From Solibacillus faecavium (GTDB lineage Bacteria > Bacillota > Bacilli > Bacillales_A > Planococcaceae), in the NCBI RefSeq assembly GCF_014836905.1, contig NZ_JACSPZ010000009.1, positions 1 to 64,000 of the forward strand: a DNA stretch of 64,000 nt, given 5' to 3'. The notes under the pieces are model-generated. The model worked only from the letters and a program-made list of their open reading frames with translations, made no database searches and was not told where the DNA came from. Numbering within the stretch: the stretch's first letter is position 1; every line of letters starts with the position of its first letter. Below, one piece after another: positions 62,783-64,000 of this stretch. Position numbers and translations under genes: made by a program.

Positions 62783-64000
62783 TTATAATCCTACAATCTG
62801 CAGTGCTTTTACAGATTGGAAATCTTCCCCTGTTTTTGCATATGTCAGCACTACTTTATCGCCTTCCTGCAAGTAGATTGCAAAAGGTGCTGTTTCTGAA
62901 CTTACAATGAAGTTTTCCCCAGTTGTCGTTAAGAACGTCACAATAGTGAAATCCCCTACACGTTCTTTATAAACACGGACAACTTCTGATGCCAACTGTG
63001 CTTCCTCGGCATTCGAAGAGCCATCCACCGTACTTCCACCCCTGCTGAGTGCTGTTTTATATAGTCTTAGCGCTTCATTAGGTGTCGTACCGAAAGCTGA
63101 AATTTCCGGATTAGCCGCGGAAACGATGAAATAGTTCTGTAAAAAGCCATTTGCATCTAAAACAGCCGATAGCCAGCTTGCTTCCCCGTAAAAGTTATAA
63201 AGAATCGGCATTTCACCGTTCCATTCTTTTTCGATGAATTTTTTCTCAATTATATCAAGAGCCCCTCGCGAATCCATGTAGGACTCTTCCAAATTCCCTG
63301 TATAATAAGTTGCTTCACCTGTACTTGCATGCGTCAATGCATAGCCAAGCATTGAATCAACACCCTCTTTAGGGCTAGTGAAATCAGTAAAATAATACAT
63401 TTCTCCATCTTCCATAAAGATTGGGCTTACATTTGCTTCAGTACCTTCATCACTCGGTAATTTTACATCCTTTTTACCGACGAGACTATTCCAAAAACCG
63501 TGCACATAGTTTCCGTAGTAACTGTTCTGCAAGCTTACTGTCTCTGGAGATACTGCCCCATCAATGAATTCCGGAACGTCTGCTGTTGCAATCCTTTCAG
63601 ATTGACCTGTTTTTGCATCGACAAGTACAATACCTTTTACATCAAAGCCGTTACGCGCAGAAATAAATTCCCCGAATGATCGAATGTAATAAGGATGACC
63701 ATCTTCGTCGATTTCCAATTGTGGATCACCGTAAAAAATCAACGTTGGATAATTTAATCGAATGTGGCGTTCCAGATTTTTATTGAAGTATGCCGATGGA
63801 ACATAGCTCATTTCCGATTTAATAAATTTCGGATTATCACTAGAATCTGTCGCACTCATTGTGAAATAACCTGGTGTCGTTTTTCCATTGAACCATTTAA
63901 ATACACCGGAAAATTCTACAGGTGCGATATACACATATTTATCATTTACTTTTTGAATTTGTAAGCTTCCTAATTCATAATAGCTTGTGTTTGGTACTTG
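62783..64000 (-). CDS. protein of unknown function, 5' end outside window
   Basis: The frame is open to the right edge: the apparent GTG start at 63934 is an internal valine, and 22 more codons upstream continue without stop. At least 405 residues are encoded. The visible part is soluble and beta-rich: YPTLIFYGDPQLEIDEDGHP, SFGEFISARNGFDVKG, LVDAKTGQSERI, then a Ser/Gly-rich linker and a final OB-like beta segment (VVRVYKERVGDFTIVTFLTT). I do not recognise the family. No conclusion on localisation without the N terminus. Confidence 0.72.
   Translation of the reverse strand, partial: QVPNTSYYELGSLQIQKVNDKYVYIAPVEFSGVFKWFNGKTTPGYFTMSATDSSDNPKFIKSEMSYVPSAYFNKNLERHIRLNYPTLIFYGDPQLEIDEDGHPYYIRSFGEFISARNGFDVKGIVLVDAKTGQSERIATADVPEFIDGAVSPETVSLQNSYYGNYVHGFWNSLVGKKDVKLPSDEGTEANVSPIFMEDGEMYYFTDFTSPKEGVDSMLGYALTHASTGEATYYTGNLEESYMDSRGALDIIEKKFIEKEWNGEMPILYNFYGEASWLSAVLDANGFLQNYFIVSAANPEISAFGTTPNEALRLYKTALSRGGSTVDGSSNAEEAQLASEVVRVYKERVGDFTIVTFLTTTGENFIVSSETAPFAIYLQEGDKVVLTYAKTGEDFQSVKALQIVGL

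Overview
The window looks like chromosomal DNA from an AT-rich Gram-positive rod of the Bacillaceae/Planococcaceae group, most like Solibacillus or Lysinibacillus. This is inferred from AAGGAGG-type ribosome binding sites, Bacillus-type families (YwbE, YflT-like stress protein, HelD, PdaC-type deacetylase, KipI/KipA-type PxpBC, S-box leader) and many short U-tailed terminators. No phage, IS element, CRISPR array or tRNA was seen. The left edge is the promoter and leader of an rRNA operon transcribed leftward out of the window.

Layout. 0-5.5 kb: a lipoprotein, then a Nudix/PLD-helicase-DUF3427 pair facing an EVE-like/HNH endonuclease, which is a plausible nucleic-acid defence module. 5.6-14.3 kb: ABC exporter, M19 dipeptidase, ywbE, scoAB, YflT-type stress protein, chemotaxis receptor, nitroreductase, amidase-like protein. 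14.4-22.8 kb: DUF2804 protein, the first copy of a dispersed structured repeat, alpha/beta hydrolase, small unknowns, Nudix, helD, double GNAT. 23-30.7 kb: PAS-GGDEF-EAL protein, split ThrE-type exporter, polysaccharide deacetylase, second repeat copy, 5-oxoprolinase genes (pxpA divergent from pxpBC). 30.8-38.6 kb: FtsX/LolD-type ABC pair, beta-propeller protein, three VOC proteins, a hydrolase, a PP2C-like phosphatase, and a cold-shock gene with a terminator-like hairpin in its leader. 38.9-42.4 kb: lipoprotein alpha-carbonic anhydrase, paired SMR pumps, ZIP transporter, Cys-rich DUF326 protein, Nudix. 42.5-46.5 kb: a probable lysine-catabolic cluster (aldehyde dehydrogenase, saccharopine/lysine dehydrogenase-like, glutaryl-CoA-dehydrogenase-like). 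46.8-54.2 kb: AIM24 protein, uppP, phosphoesterase, an OmpR-type two-component system with a small membrane ORF between regulator and kinase and a 21-bp periodic array upstream, and an EamA transporter. 54.3-64 kb: HTH protein, lipoprotein, short hom, SocA/Panacea-like protein, S-box-controlled metY, SLC13 transporter, NfsA-like nitroreductase, third repeat copy, and a protein cut by the right edge.

Most of the region is ordinary housekeeping and accessory metabolism in short transcription units separated by bidirectional terminators. The least explained signals are the 21-bp array at 53132-53302, the small ORF at 52196-52336, the cold-shock leader hairpin at 38631-38702, the covarying hairpins inside the three dispersed repeats, and the helicase/Nudix/HNH module near the left end. 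Functional names come from motif reading only; no database search was run.
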